DNA of 64,000 nucleotides from Sinorhizobium mexicanum (lineage in GTDB: Bacteria; Pseudomonadota; Alphaproteobacteria; Rhizobiales; Rhizobiaceae). Location of the stretch: contig NZ_CP041238.1 in NCBI RefSeq assembly GCF_013488225.1, positions 4,190,501 to 4,254,500 of the forward strand, written 5' to 3'. The notes below the pieces were generated by a model that saw only the letters and a program-made list of their open reading frames with translations, searched no databases and was not told the DNA's origin. This document shows, in pieces, positions 26,147-34,900 of this stretch (position 1 is its first letter; every line of letters begins with the position of its first letter). A program made the position numbers and the translations under genes.

Positions 26147-27343
26147 TTACGAATGCTCCCTGCCGTGATCTGCATGAACGGCGTGATGCGAGAGCAGGAG
26201 CACGACAATGAAGAGCACGGGGATACAGGTAAAGATGATAGCGAAGCCGCTGTGCTCCGCGATGAAGCCGATCAGCGACGGTGCGAAGAGCATGCCGGAA
26301 TAGCCCATCGTGGTCGCGACCGCGAGCCCGATGCCCGGCTGCAGCCCCGGCATGTTGCCGGCGGCCGAGAAGGCGATCGGCACCATGTTGGAGATGCCGA
26401 TCCCGGCCAGCGCAAAACCGAGGATCGCAACGACCGCGTTGGGCGCAAGCCCGGCGAAGACCATGCCGACGAGCGCGGTGACCGTGCAGAGGCGCAAGGT
26501 CCGCTTCGCGCCGAGGAGATCGCGCACGTGGTCGCCGGCAAAGCGCATGGTTGCCATGGTCGCCGAGAAGGCGGCAAAGCCGAAGCCCGAGAGCTCGACC
26601 GAGGCGCCGAGTTCGTTCCTGAGATAAAGCGCGCCCCAGTCGAGCACCGCACCTTCCGGCACCATCGAGAACAGGGCCATGATGCCGATCAGCCAAGGCA
26701 GGGGCGTGAGCGGCAGGCGCAGTTTCTCCTTGTTCGCCGCCGAATGAGGCCGGTCGGCAAGGATCATCGGCCAGGCGACGGCAAGAAACACAAGGCTAAG
26801 CACCGTGACCACAAGCACGTGCGGCAGGACGCCGACGCGCGCCATCAGGAAGCCGCCGATGCCAGCGCCGATCAACCCGCCGAGACTCCAATAGGCGTGG
26901 CAGGAGGACATGATCGCGCGGCGCATCGACTTTTCGACCTCGACCGCGTTGGCATTCATCGCCACGTCCATGGCGCCGACGAACCCGCCGAGCAGGAACA
27001 TGCCGATCGCCGCTGTCCAGACATTCGGGGCCAGCGTCAGGACGAGGAGCAGCGGCGACAGAATGATTGCCGTGACCTTGACGACCTTCTGCGAGCCGGC
27101 GCGGGCGATGAACCCACCGGCAATCGGCATCAGCACCAGCGAGCCGATGCCGAATACCAGGATCAGCAGGCCGAGCACGCTCTCGCCGATCCCGAGCCGG
27201 TCCTTGAATTCCGGAATCTTCGGCGCCCAGCTGCCTGTGACGAAGCCGTTCATCAGGAACAGCAGCGATACCGCAAGCCGGTTCTTCGACATGTAACCCT
27301 GCCGAACGAGGCCTTCGGAGGCAGTTTGCGTGCGCTGATCCAT
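26147..27343 (-). CDS. MFS transporter, YbjJ-like
   Basis: A 398-residue inner-membrane protein with about 12 membrane spans of the major facilitator superfamily. The first loop (FVTGSWAPKIPEFKDRLGIGESVLG, split over the helix) and the motif DVAMNANAVEVEK after helix 4 are typical of the YbjJ-type subgroup, whose substrates are poorly known. The ATG at 27341-27343 follows GGAAGG; the first 28 residues are cytoplasmic. It is 32 bp downstream of the VOC gene on the same strand, so DeoR-VOC-MFS may form one operon. Confidence 0.85.
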   Translation of the reverse strand: MDQRTQTASEGLVRQGYMSKNRLAVSLLFLMNGFVTGSWAPKIPEFKDRLGIGESVLGLLILVFGIGSLVLMPIAGGFIARAGSQKVVKVTAIILSPLLLVLTLAPNVWTAAIGMFLLGGFVGAMDVAMNANAVEVEKSMRRAIMSSCHAYWSLGGLIGAGIGGFLMARVGVLPHVLVVTVLSLVFLAVAWPMILADRPHSAANKEKLRLPLTPLPWLIGIMALFSMVPEGAVLDWGALYLRNELGASVELSGFGFAAFSATMATMRFAGDHVRDLLGAKRTLRLCTVTALVGMVFAGLAPNAVVAILGFALAGIGISNMVPIAFSAAGNMPGLQPGIGLAVATTMGYSGMLFAPSLIGFIAEHSGFAIIFTCIPVLFIVVLLLSHHAVHADHGREHS

Positions 27344-27375
27344 GGATAACCTTCCCGCAGCCGGAACCGTCCGGC

Positions 27376-27762
27376 TCAAATGGTGATTTCGATGAGATTG
27401 CCGTCGGGATCACGGATCACGGCTTCGTAGAAGCCGTCACCCGTCCATCGGGCCCTGGAGACGAGCACTCCCTTGCGGTCGGCCCGATCCGCCATGTCGT
27501 CCACGGCCTCGCCACTGCCTAGCGAAAGGGCGAGATGCGCGTAGCCGGCGCGTTCCACTATCGCCTCGTCATGGGGAGCAAGCCACGGCCCTTCCATTAC
27601 CTCGATCGAAGGCCCGCTCTCAAGCGTCAGAAAACGCGAGCGGAAACCGGGGCGACGTCGGCTTTCATAGATTTCGCCAGCGTCGGCGCCGAAGAATTCG
27701 GCCCAGAAGGCGGCGATCCGGTCAATGTCCTTCGTCCAGAGAGCGAAATGCGCGACGTTCAT
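27376..27762 (-). CDS. VOC family protein (glyoxalase/bleomycin-resistance fold)
   Basis: A 128-residue single-domain protein of the vicinal oxygen chelate superfamily, with the two beta-alpha-beta-beta-beta modules (VAHFALWTKDIDRIAAFWAEFFGA.., and AGYAHLALSLGSGEAVDDMAD.., ending DPDGNLIEI). His5, His76 and a C-terminal Glu (E126 in LIEI) are candidate metal ligands. Its ATG overlaps the DeoR gene stop by four bases, so the pair is translationally coupled. The reaction cannot be assigned; glyoxalase-like detoxification or isomerisation are options. Confidence 0.83.
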   Translation of the reverse strand: MNVAHFALWTKDIDRIAAFWAEFFGADAGEIYESRRRPGFRSRFLTLESGPSIEVMEGPWLAPHDEAIVERAGYAHLALSLGSGEAVDDMADRADRKGVLVSRARWTGDGFYEAVIRDPDGNLIEITI

Positions 27763-28541
27763 CGAGCCGGCTCCTGTGCCAGAACGACGTCAGCGCCGCG
27801 CGCGCCGAGGGCGACGATCGCGGCTTCGGGCGCGTCGGCCTCCAGAACCAGCGCCGTCACCGCCTCGATGCCGATGACCGCGTGTGGCGCAGCGGTTCCG
27901 AGCTTGTCGCTCGTTATCGCGGCGAGAACCGAGCGGCTCCGCGAGGCGATGAGACGCTTGAACGCCGCATCCTCGAAATGGAATGCTGTCAGTCCCGCTT
28001 CCGCGTCGGCACCGCAAGCACCGAGAACGCAGAGGTCGGGCCGGAGAAGCTCGGCGTCGCGCTGCGCGCGGGCGCCGACGGCTGCCCCCACCGCGCGATA
28101 GAGCGGGCCGCCGATAAGGATGAGCTCCACACCCGCCTTCTCCATCAGGGCGGCCGCAATGAGCGGCGTGTTGGTGACGACTGTTACCGGGAGGTCCGGC
28201 TCGAGCGCCTCTGCGATCGCCAGATTGGCCGAACCCGCGTCGAGGAACACCGTCATGCCCGGCCGGATGAATCCGACGGCGGCCCGGGCAAGCGCCGCCT
28301 TGCGCTCCGGCGCGAGAGTGGCGCGCTGGCTGAGCGAGCCGGCCATCGGCGCGAGCGGCAAGGCTCCGCCATAGACGCGCTCGCACAGGCCAGCCGCGGC
28401 CATCTCGCGCAGGTCACGACGGATCGTGTCTTCCGAGACTCCGAATTCGCGCGCGAGGTCGGCGGCCAGCACACGGCCGTCAGCTTTCAGCCGCTCCTGG
28501 ATCAGGGATTTTCTTTCGCGCAGCAGCAGGTCCGTCGCCAT
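27759..28541 (-). CDS. DeoR/GlpR family transcriptional regulator
   Basis: A 260-residue repressor-type regulator. The N-terminal winged helix (ERLKADGRVLAADLAREFG, then VSEDTIRRDLREM) is the DeoR helix-turn-helix, and the C-terminal sugar-phosphate sensor domain includes FLDAGSANLAIAEAL, VVTNTPLIA and LIGGPLYRAVGA. Family members respond to phosphorylated sugars or derivatives. It overlaps the VOC gene by four bases and is divergent from an amino-acid ABC transporter. Two tandem 10-bp direct repeats immediately upstream of its start are likely operators. Confidence 0.9.
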   Translation of the reverse strand: MATDLLLRERKSLIQERLKADGRVLAADLAREFGVSEDTIRRDLREMAAAGLCERVYGGALPLAPMAGSLSQRATLAPERKAALARAAVGFIRPGMTVFLDAGSANLAIAEALEPDLPVTVVTNTPLIAAALMEKAGVELILIGGPLYRAVGAAVGARAQRDAELLRPDLCVLGACGADAEAGLTAFHFEDAAFKRLIASRSRSVLAAITSDKLGTAAPHAVIGIEAVTALVLEADAPEAAIVALGARGADVVLAQEPAR

Positions 28542-28550
28542 ATTTCAAAT

Positions 28551-28570
28551 CGTGCATAAACGTGCATTAA
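28551..28570 (-). promoter_or_regulatory. tandem 10-bp direct repeats, likely DeoR operator
   Basis: CGTGCATAAA and CGTGCATTAA follow each other exactly, one helical turn apart, 10 bp upstream of the DeoR start. Read on the other strand the motif is TTTATGCACG. Direct repeats are usual for DeoR-family binding; autoregulation is inferred. Confidence 0.55.
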
Positions 28571-28726
28571 TCGGTTGAACCGTGAATAGCAGCCTTTCGC
28601 GGAGAATTCAATTGCTCCCGCGCGTGGAACTTCGACTGACCCAACACATTGACCAACGGAGTGTTTTCGCTGAGATTTCGCGCCAGTTTGGGGAAAAATC
28701 TTCATCGAAAGCCGGATGAATTGGTG

Positions 28727-28759
28727 TTTTATGCGCTCAGATGCGTCTGCTTTTATGCG
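28727..28759 (+). promoter_or_regulatory. TTTTATGCG repeats upstream of the amino-acid ABC transporter
   Basis: TTTTATGCG occurs at 28727-28735 and again at 28751-28759, with CAGATGCGTCTG between. They resemble the DeoR-side motif TTTATGCACG, so the same regulator may act on both divergent promoters. Confidence 0.4.
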
Positions 28760-28800
28760 AATCTCACCGCAATCCGGACGACGGGCCGGAGAACAAAAAG

Positions 28801-29589
28801 ATGGAAAACAAGACAATGAAGTTCCTTCCGACGCTTTTCGCTGCCGCCCTTCTGCAAATCGCCGCCTTCGCTCCCGCCCATGCGGAATCGAACCTCGATC
28901 AGATCAAGTCTGCCGGTGTTCTGAAGATCGGCACAGAGGGCACCTATGCCCCCTTCACCTATCACGATGCCGGCGGCGCGCTGGTCGGCTTCGACGTCGA
29001 AATCGGCCAGGAGGTCGCGAAGCGCCTTGGCGTCAAGGCTGAATTCCTCGAAGGCAAGTGGGACGGGCTGATCGCCGGCCTCGACGCCAACCGCTACGAC
29101 ACGGTCATCAACCAGGTCGGCATCACCGAAGAGCGCAAGAAGAAGTATGATTTCTCCGAGCCCTATATCGCCTCCAAGGCCGTGCTGATCGTCAAGGGCG
29201 ACAACGAGGAGATCAAGGGCTTCGCCGATCTCAAGGGCAAGAAATCCGCCCAGTCGCTGACCAGCAACTTCGGCAAGCTCGCTCAGGCCTCGGGCGCCGA
29301 GCTCGTCGGCACCGACGGTTTCGACCAGTCGATCCAGCTCGTGCTGACCGGCCGCGCCGACGCGACGATCAACGACAGCCTGTCCTTTCTCGACTTCAAG
29401 AAGCAGAAGCCGGACGCGAACGTGAAGATCGCCGCCGAACAGGCCGACGCCGATTATTCCGGCATCATCATCCGCAAGAACGAGCCGGACCTTCTGGCCG
29501 CAATCAACAAGGCGCTCGCCGAAATCAAGGCCGACGGCACCTACGACAAGATCTCGCAGAAATATTTCGGCGCCGACGTCTCGAAGTAA
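28801..29589 (+). CDS. polar amino-acid ABC transporter, substrate-binding protein
   Basis: A periplasmic binding protein of the SBP_bac_3 (FliY/TcyJ) type. The 262-residue product has a signal peptide (MENKTMKFLPTLFAAALLQIAAFAPAHA split at the hydrophobic core) and the mature signature VLKIGTEGTYAPFTYHDAGGALVGFDVEI, followed by NQVGITEERKKKYDFSEPY. These point to a polar amino acid; relatives with a similar three-gene layout import cystine. The ATG at 28801 has GGAGAACAAAAAG before it; an ATG at 28816 is a second option. Two hairpins separate it from the permease gene. Confidence 0.88.
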   Translation: MENKTMKFLPTLFAAALLQIAAFAPAHAESNLDQIKSAGVLKIGTEGTYAPFTYHDAGGALVGFDVEIGQEVAKRLGVKAEFLEGKWDGLIAGLDANRYDTVINQVGITEERKKKYDFSEPYIASKAVLIVKGDNEEIKGFADLKGKKSAQSLTSNFGKLAQASGAELVGTDGFDQSIQLVLTGRADATINDSLSFLDFKKQKPDANVKIAAEQADADYSGIIIRKNEPDLLAAINKALAEIKADGTYDKISQKYFGADVSK

Positions 29590-29604
29590 GCTTGTGAAAG
29601 CGCG

Positions 29605-29629
29605 GGCCGATCGGGTTTTTCCATCGGCC
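29605..29629 (+). terminator. intercistronic hairpin 1 after the binding-protein gene
   Basis: GGCCGAT pairs with ATCGGCC across an 11-base loop, followed by TTTCTC, 16 bp after the stop. A weak terminator or mRNA-stabilising stem. Confidence 0.55.
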
Positions 29630-29645
29630 TTTCTCGGTTATGAAT

Positions 29646-29684
29646 CGCGATCCGTTCCGGCCCCCGGAGCGGATCGCGCTTTTT
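29646..29684 (+). terminator. intercistronic hairpin 2 with U-run (partial terminator)
   Basis: A 15-bp stem (29646-29660 with 29664-29678; 14 of 15 positions are Watson-Crick, one G-U) is followed by CTTTTT. It lies directly before the permease gene, so some transcripts should stop here, giving more binding protein than permease. Confidence 0.7.
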
Positions 29685-29697
29685 GAAAGGCTTCCCC

Positions 29698-30378
29698 TTG
29701 CCCCAATGGCTTCACCTGATGGCGGAATCGCTGCCGACCCTGCTCTGGGCCGGGCTGATCTTCACGGTCCCGCTGACCCTGCTTTCCTTCGTGCTCGGTC
29801 TTTTGCTGGGACTTGTCACCGCGCTCGTCCGTCTTTTCGCGCCGGCTCCCTTCGTCGCCGTGGCGCGATTCTATGTCTGGGTGATCCGCGGAACGCCGCT
29901 TCTCGTCCAGCTCTTCGTCATTTTCTATGGGCTGCCGAGCATGAACATATTGCTCGATGCATTCCCCGCCGCGTTGATCGGCTTCACGCTCAACATCGGC
30001 GCCTACACATCCGAAATCATCCGCGCCACGATCTCCTCCGTGCCGCGCGGCCAATGGGAAGCAGCCTATTCGATTGGGATGAGCTGGAGCCAAGTGATGC
30101 GCCGGACGATCCTGCCGCAGGCGACCCGGGTTGCAATCCCGCCCCTCTCGAACACCTTCATCTCGCTGGTGAAGGACACTTCGCTCGCCGCAGCCATTAC
30201 CGTGCCCGAGCTCTTTCAGACGGCGCAGCGGATCGTCGCGACCACTTATGAACCCCTGATCCTTTATATCGAGGCGGCGCTGATCTACCTTGCCATGAGC
30301 TCCGTACTGTCGGCCCTGCAGGTCAGGCTCGAGCACCGCTTCGCCCGCTATGGCGGCTTCCTGGAGGCGCGCGCATGA
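29698..30378 (+). CDS. polar amino-acid ABC transporter, permease
   Basis: An inner-membrane protein of about 226 residues with five or so membrane spans of the HisM/YecS type. The EAA loop that contacts the ATPase (SSVPRGQWEAAYSIGMSWSQ) and the family signature VWVIRGTPLLVQLFVIFYGLP are both clear. The start is a TTG at 29698 (LPQWLHLMAESL) with GAAAGG seven bases upstream; a TTG at 29683 or the ATG at 29719 are alternatives. The stop overlaps the ATPase start by four bases. Confidence 0.88.
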   Translation: MPQWLHLMAESLPTLLWAGLIFTVPLTLLSFVLGLLLGLVTALVRLFAPAPFVAVARFYVWVIRGTPLLVQLFVIFYGLPSMNILLDAFPAALIGFTLNIGAYTSEIIRATISSVPRGQWEAAYSIGMSWSQVMRRTILPQATRVAIPPLSNTFISLVKDTSLAAAITVPELFQTAQRIVATTYEPLILYIEAALIYLAMSSVLSALQVRLEHRFARYGGFLEARA

Positions 30379-31136
30379 TCGAACTCACCGATATCGAAAA
30401 GCGCTTCGGCACCAATTTGGTGCTCAAGGGAATCAGCGTGACGATGGCCGAAGGCTCGGTAACGGCGCTGGTCGGCCCGTCCGGCGGCGGCAAAAGCACG
30501 CTGCTCAGATGCGTGAACCTGCTGGAGATCCCGACACACGGCGCGATCCGGCTTGGCGACGAACGGCTGGAGTTCGATCCTCACCGCACGGTCGGCTGGA
30601 GGGCGATCCAAAAGCTGCGCCGGCAAACTGGCATGGTGTTCCAGAATTTTCAGCTCTTTCCGCACCAGACCGCGCTCGGCAACGTGATGGAAGGCCTTGT
30701 GACCGTCCTCAGATGGCCGGCCGACCGCGCCCGCGCCCGTGCGCTCGAGCTCCTGGAGAAGGTCGGCATGGCGCACAAGGCGGATGCCTGGCCCTCGACG
30801 CTTTCCGGAGGCCAGCAGCAGCGCGTCGCGATCGCCCGTGCGCTCGCCCCCTCACCGCGTGTTCTCCTCTGCGACGAGCCGACCTCCGCGCTTGACCCGG
30901 AGCTCGCCGAGGAGGTGGTCGAGGTCCTGAGCCGTCTTGCCCGCGAGGGGACGACGATGATCATGGCGACTCACGACCTTCGCCTCGCCTCGCGCGTCGC
31001 CGATCACGTGATTTTCCTCGACGGCGGCGTCATCGTCGAAAGCGGTCCGCCGAGGAAGATCTTTTCGACGCCCGAGCGCGAGCGCACGAAGAAGTTCATC
31101 GCCTCGCTCAGCGCGCCGATGAGCTATGATATCTGA
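30375..31136 (+). CDS. polar amino-acid ABC transporter, ATP-binding protein
   Basis: The ATPase of the preceding transporter, 253 residues. It has Walker A GPSGGGKST (about 35), the Q-loop in VFQNFQLFPHQTAL, the signature LSGGQQQRVAIARAL and Walker B VLLCDEPTSALDPEL, then the switch His in MATHDLRLAS. The closest known group is GlnQ/TcyN/HisP. It is the third gene of the operon and overlaps the permease gene by ATGA. A GrpB gene converges from the right. Confidence 0.92.
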   Translation: MIELTDIEKRFGTNLVLKGISVTMAEGSVTALVGPSGGGKSTLLRCVNLLEIPTHGAIRLGDERLEFDPHRTVGWRAIQKLRRQTGMVFQNFQLFPHQTALGNVMEGLVTVLRWPADRARARALELLEKVGMAHKADAWPSTLSGGQQQRVAIARALAPSPRVLLCDEPTSALDPELAEEVVEVLSRLAREGTTMIMATHDLRLASRVADHVIFLDGGVIVESGPPRKIFSTPERERTKKFIASLSAPMSYDI

Positions 31137-31219
31137 CCGACGCGGCAAGCCTCAGCGCAATCGTGGGGACGATGGATAACGGGCTGGACTGTTTTGCCCT
31201 CTAACCACGATTGTCGGTG

Positions 31220-31759
31220 TTAGTTCGCGTGTTCGTCGCGAGTTCGGTCGCGGAGTTCTTTGCGAGCGAGTTCGATCACATCGTCGATGAACCGGCTTTT
31301 TGCTGCGGTATAGCTATCGCCGTCATAGGCAAACTTCTCGGCAAGATCCTGCTTCAGCAAGCCATAGGCGGCCGCCATTTCCTTATGGGCGAGCAAGTAG
31401 TCTCGAAAAACGAGGCGACGTTCGTGCGTCTCATTCGCCGGTGGACACAGGTAGACGCGTTGTTTCGGAACACTTCGCCGGTTCGTGAAGGCCCAAACAT
31501 CATCGTCGTAACGATTGCCGCGAGGCTCATATCCGGCGGCGACCAAGACGGCGCCCGCTGAAGGGATATTCGATAGGCTTCGCAGGGTGACATCCACGTC
31601 GATAACAGGCTTGGCGGATAGACCCGGAATTGCGGTGCTGCCCACATGATCCACGGCGACAATGCCGGCTCCCAGCAAGCGCCTTATCGTTTCCGCGACC
31701 TCTAGGAAGCAATTCGGCCAGGCTTCATCATAAGGCACGATTTCAACAAATGTGGCCAC
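31220..31759 (-). CDS. GrpB family protein (UPF0157)
   Basis: A 179-residue protein of the GrpB family, which has a nucleotidyltransferase-like fold. The conserved signature is VAVDHVGSTAIPGLSAKPVIDVDV near residues 35-58, here broken across the text, and RDYLLAHKEMAAAYGLLKQDLAEKF with its surrounding residues near the C-terminus. Two Asp residues in VIDVDV sit where metal ligands are in the fold. Function is unknown in bacteria. It stands alone, convergent with the ABC transporter and transcribed in the same direction as pyc. Confidence 0.85.
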   Translation of the reverse strand: MATFVEIVPYDEAWPNCFLEVAETIRRLLGAGIVAVDHVGSTAIPGLSAKPVIDVDVTLRSLSNIPSAGAVLVAAGYEPRGNRYDDDVWAFTNRRSVPKQRVYLCPPANETHERRLVFRDYLLAHKEMAAAYGLLKQDLAEKFAYDGDSYTAAKSRFIDDVIELARKELRDRTRDEHAN

Positions 31760-31884
31760 GCGTCATTCGTCCTGTGGCGAACTTCTCGTTACAGCGATGT
31801 TTGCGCGCGCAACTTTTCCGAACGTCGCAAGGCGCGCCTATTACGTCTATCGAAATCCGGCAGACTCAGCAGGAAATAATTCTG

Positions 31885-31923
31885 CCACAGAAAGCCGCTC
31901 GCGACAGCCTATCGCGGGCGGCT
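31885..31923 (-). terminator. intrinsic terminator of pyc
   Basis: On the minus strand AGCCGCCCGCGA pairs with TCGCGAGCGGCT (one G-U pair) around a seven-base loop, followed by TTCTG. It lies about 64 bp after the pyc stop. Confidence 0.75.
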
Positions 31924-31986
31924 CGTTTCGGCATTAGGTCGAGCGCCGGATTGCTCCGACCGTCCACACCTGAAGGTCCGGCAGCA

Positions 31987-34900
31987 TTACGCCCCAAACA
32001 CGACCAACAAATCCTTGGCGTCGATCTGGTCACCGGCTCTGACCAGCACTTCGGCGATCACACCGTCCTTTTCGGCGTGAAGCGCCGTCTCCATCTTCAT
32101 CGCCTCGATCGAGAGCAACACGTCGCCGGCCTTGACCGGCTGGCCGGGGTGGACCGCAACAGTCGAGATGACGCCCGGCATCGGCGCGCCGAGATGGGCG
32201 GCATTGCCGGCCTCGGCCTTGCGGCGGATGGCCGCGGAAGCGCCGCGGTTGCGGTCCGGCACCTTGATCGAGCGCGGCTGGCCATTCAGTTCGAAGAACA
32301 TCTTGACCATGCCCTTCTCGTCGATCTCGCCCTGGGCCTGGTTGAGGATGACCAGCGTCTTGCCCTTCTCGATGTCGGCGAAGAGCTCCTCGCCCGGCGC
32401 CATGCCGTAAAAATAGGCCGGGGTCGGCAGCACGCTGACTGGGCCGTAGGTCTCGGCGGCGAGCGCGTAGTCGGTGAAGACCTTCGGATACATCAGATAC
32501 GAGGCGAATTCGAAGTCGGTGACCTCGCGACCGAGCTTCTCCTCGATGCTTTTTCGCTCCGCGCCGAGATCGGCAGGCGGCAGCAGCGAGCCCGGCACGG
32601 ATGTGTAGGGCTCTTCGCCCTTCAGCGCCTTCTTCTGAAGCGCCTCCGGCCAACCGCCCGGGGGCTGGCCGAGATCGCCCTTGAGCATCGAGACGACCGA
32701 TTCCGGGAAGGCAATGTCTTTCGCCGGATTCTCGACGTCGGCCACCGTCAGGTCCTGGGAGACCATCATCAGCGCCATGTCGCCGACCACCTTGGAGGAC
32801 GGCGTCACCTTGACGATGTCGCCGAACATCTGGTTGGCGTCGGCATAGGCCTGCGCCACCTCGTGCCAGCGGGTCTCGAGCCCGAGCGAGCGGGCCTGCT
32901 CCTTCAAGTTGGTGAACTGCCCGCCCGGCATTTCGTGCAGATAGACTTCCGAAGCCGGCCCCTTGAGGTCGCTTTCGAAGGCCGCGTACTGGTGGCGCAC
33001 CGCCTCCCAATAGAAGGAGATGCGGCGGATCCATTCCGGATTGAGGCCCGGGTCGCGCTCGGAGCCGGACAGTGCCTCTACGATCGAGCCGAGGCAAGGC
33101 TGCGAGGTGTTGCCGGAGAGCGCATCCATCGCCGCATCGATGATATCGACGCCGGATTCGACCGCGGCAAGCACGGTCGCGGCAGCAATGCCCGATGTGT
33201 CGTGCGTGTGGAAGTGGATCGGCAGATCGGTCGCTTCCTTCAACGCCTTGAACAGCACGCGGGCGGCTGCCGGCTTCAGAAGACCCGCCATGTCCTTGAC
33301 GGCGATGATGTGGGCGCCGGCCTTCTCCAATTCGGCGGCAAGCGCCGTGTAGTATTTCAGGTCATACTTCGGCCGGGCGGAATTCAGGATGTCGCCGGTA
33401 TAGCAGATCGCTGCCTCGCAGACCTTGTTCTCTGCGGCCACCGCGTCCATTGCGACGCGCATGTTCTCCACCCAGTTCAGGCAGTCGAAGACGCGGAAGA
33501 CGTCAATGCCGCCCTTCGCGGCCTGGGCGACGAAGTATTTGACGACATTGTCGGGATAGTTCTTGTAGCCGACGCCGTTGGCGCCGCGCAGAAGCATCTG
33601 CAGGAGCAGGTTCGGCGCGCCCTCGCGCACCATTGCCAGCCGCTCCCACGGGTCCTCCGTGAGGAAGCGCATCGACACATCGAAAGTCGCGCCGCCCCAG
33701 CATTCGAGCGAGAAGAGGTTCGGCAGCGCCCGGGCATAGGTACCGGCGATGCGGGCGATATCATAGGTGCGCATGCGGGTGGCGAGCAGCGACTGGTGGC
33801 CGTCGCGCATCGTCGTATCGGTCAGGAGCACCTGAGGCTGCGCCTTCACCCATTCGGCGAACTTCTTCGGTCCGAGCTGGTCGAGCAGTTGCTTCGTGCC
33901 CGGCTTCGCCTCGCCATTGATGAACGGCACCACAGGGGCGGCGATGTCATCATTGGGCTTCGGCCGGCCCTTGGCCTCCGGATGGCCGTTGACCGTGACG
34001 TCGGCAAGATAGGTCAAGAGCTTGGTCGCGCGGTCCTGGCGCTTGACCTGCTGGAACAGTTCCGGCGTCGTGTCGATGAAGCGGGTGGTGTAGCTGTTGT
34101 CGTGGAAGCTCGGATGGCTGATGATCGCTTCCAGGAAGGTGAGGTTGGTCGCCACGCCGCGGATGCGGAATTCGCGGAGCGCCCGGATCATGCGGTGGAT
34201 CGCCTCGTCCGGGTTCGGCGCCCAAGCCGTCACCTTTTCCAAGAGCGGATCGTAGTAGCGGGTGATCACCGCCCCGGAATAGGCCGTGCCGCCGTCGAGA
34301 CGGATACCGAAGCCGGTGGCGCCGCGGTAGGCGGTGATGCGGCCGTAGTCCGGAATGAAGTTCTGCTCGGGATCTTCCGTCGTGATGCGGCACTGCAGCG
34401 CATGGCCGTTCAGCCGGATGTTTTCCTGCGAGGGCACGCCTGATTCCGGCGTGCCGATGGCATAGCCGTCGAGGATGTGGATCTGCGCCTTGACGATGTC
34501 GATGCCGGTGACGACCTCGGTCACCGTGTGCTCGACCTGGATGCGCGGATTGACCTCGATGAAGTAGAACTTGCCGGTATCGGCATCCATCAGATACTCG
34601 ACCGTGCCGGCGCCGATATAGCTGGCCGCCTCGGCGATCCGCTTCGAATAGGCGGCAAGCTCCTCGCGCTGGGCTGCGGTGAGATACGGTGCCGGTGCGC
34701 GCTCGACGACCTTCTGGTTGCGCCGCTGGATCGAGCAGTCGCGCTCGAAGAGGTGAACGACATTGCCGTGGGTATCGCCAAGGATCTGGCTTTCGACATG
34801 GCGGGCGCGCTCGACCAGCTTTTCCAGATAGACCTCGTCCTTGCCGAAGGCGGCCTTCGCCTCGCGCTTGGCCTCGGTCACCTCGCGGATCAGGTCCTTG

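Noticed and set aside
31630..34443. Long open frame of 937 codons opposite pyc
   Set aside because: It is the antisense shadow of a clear pyruvate carboxylase gene in GC-rich DNA; the product is low-complexity and lacks any domain.
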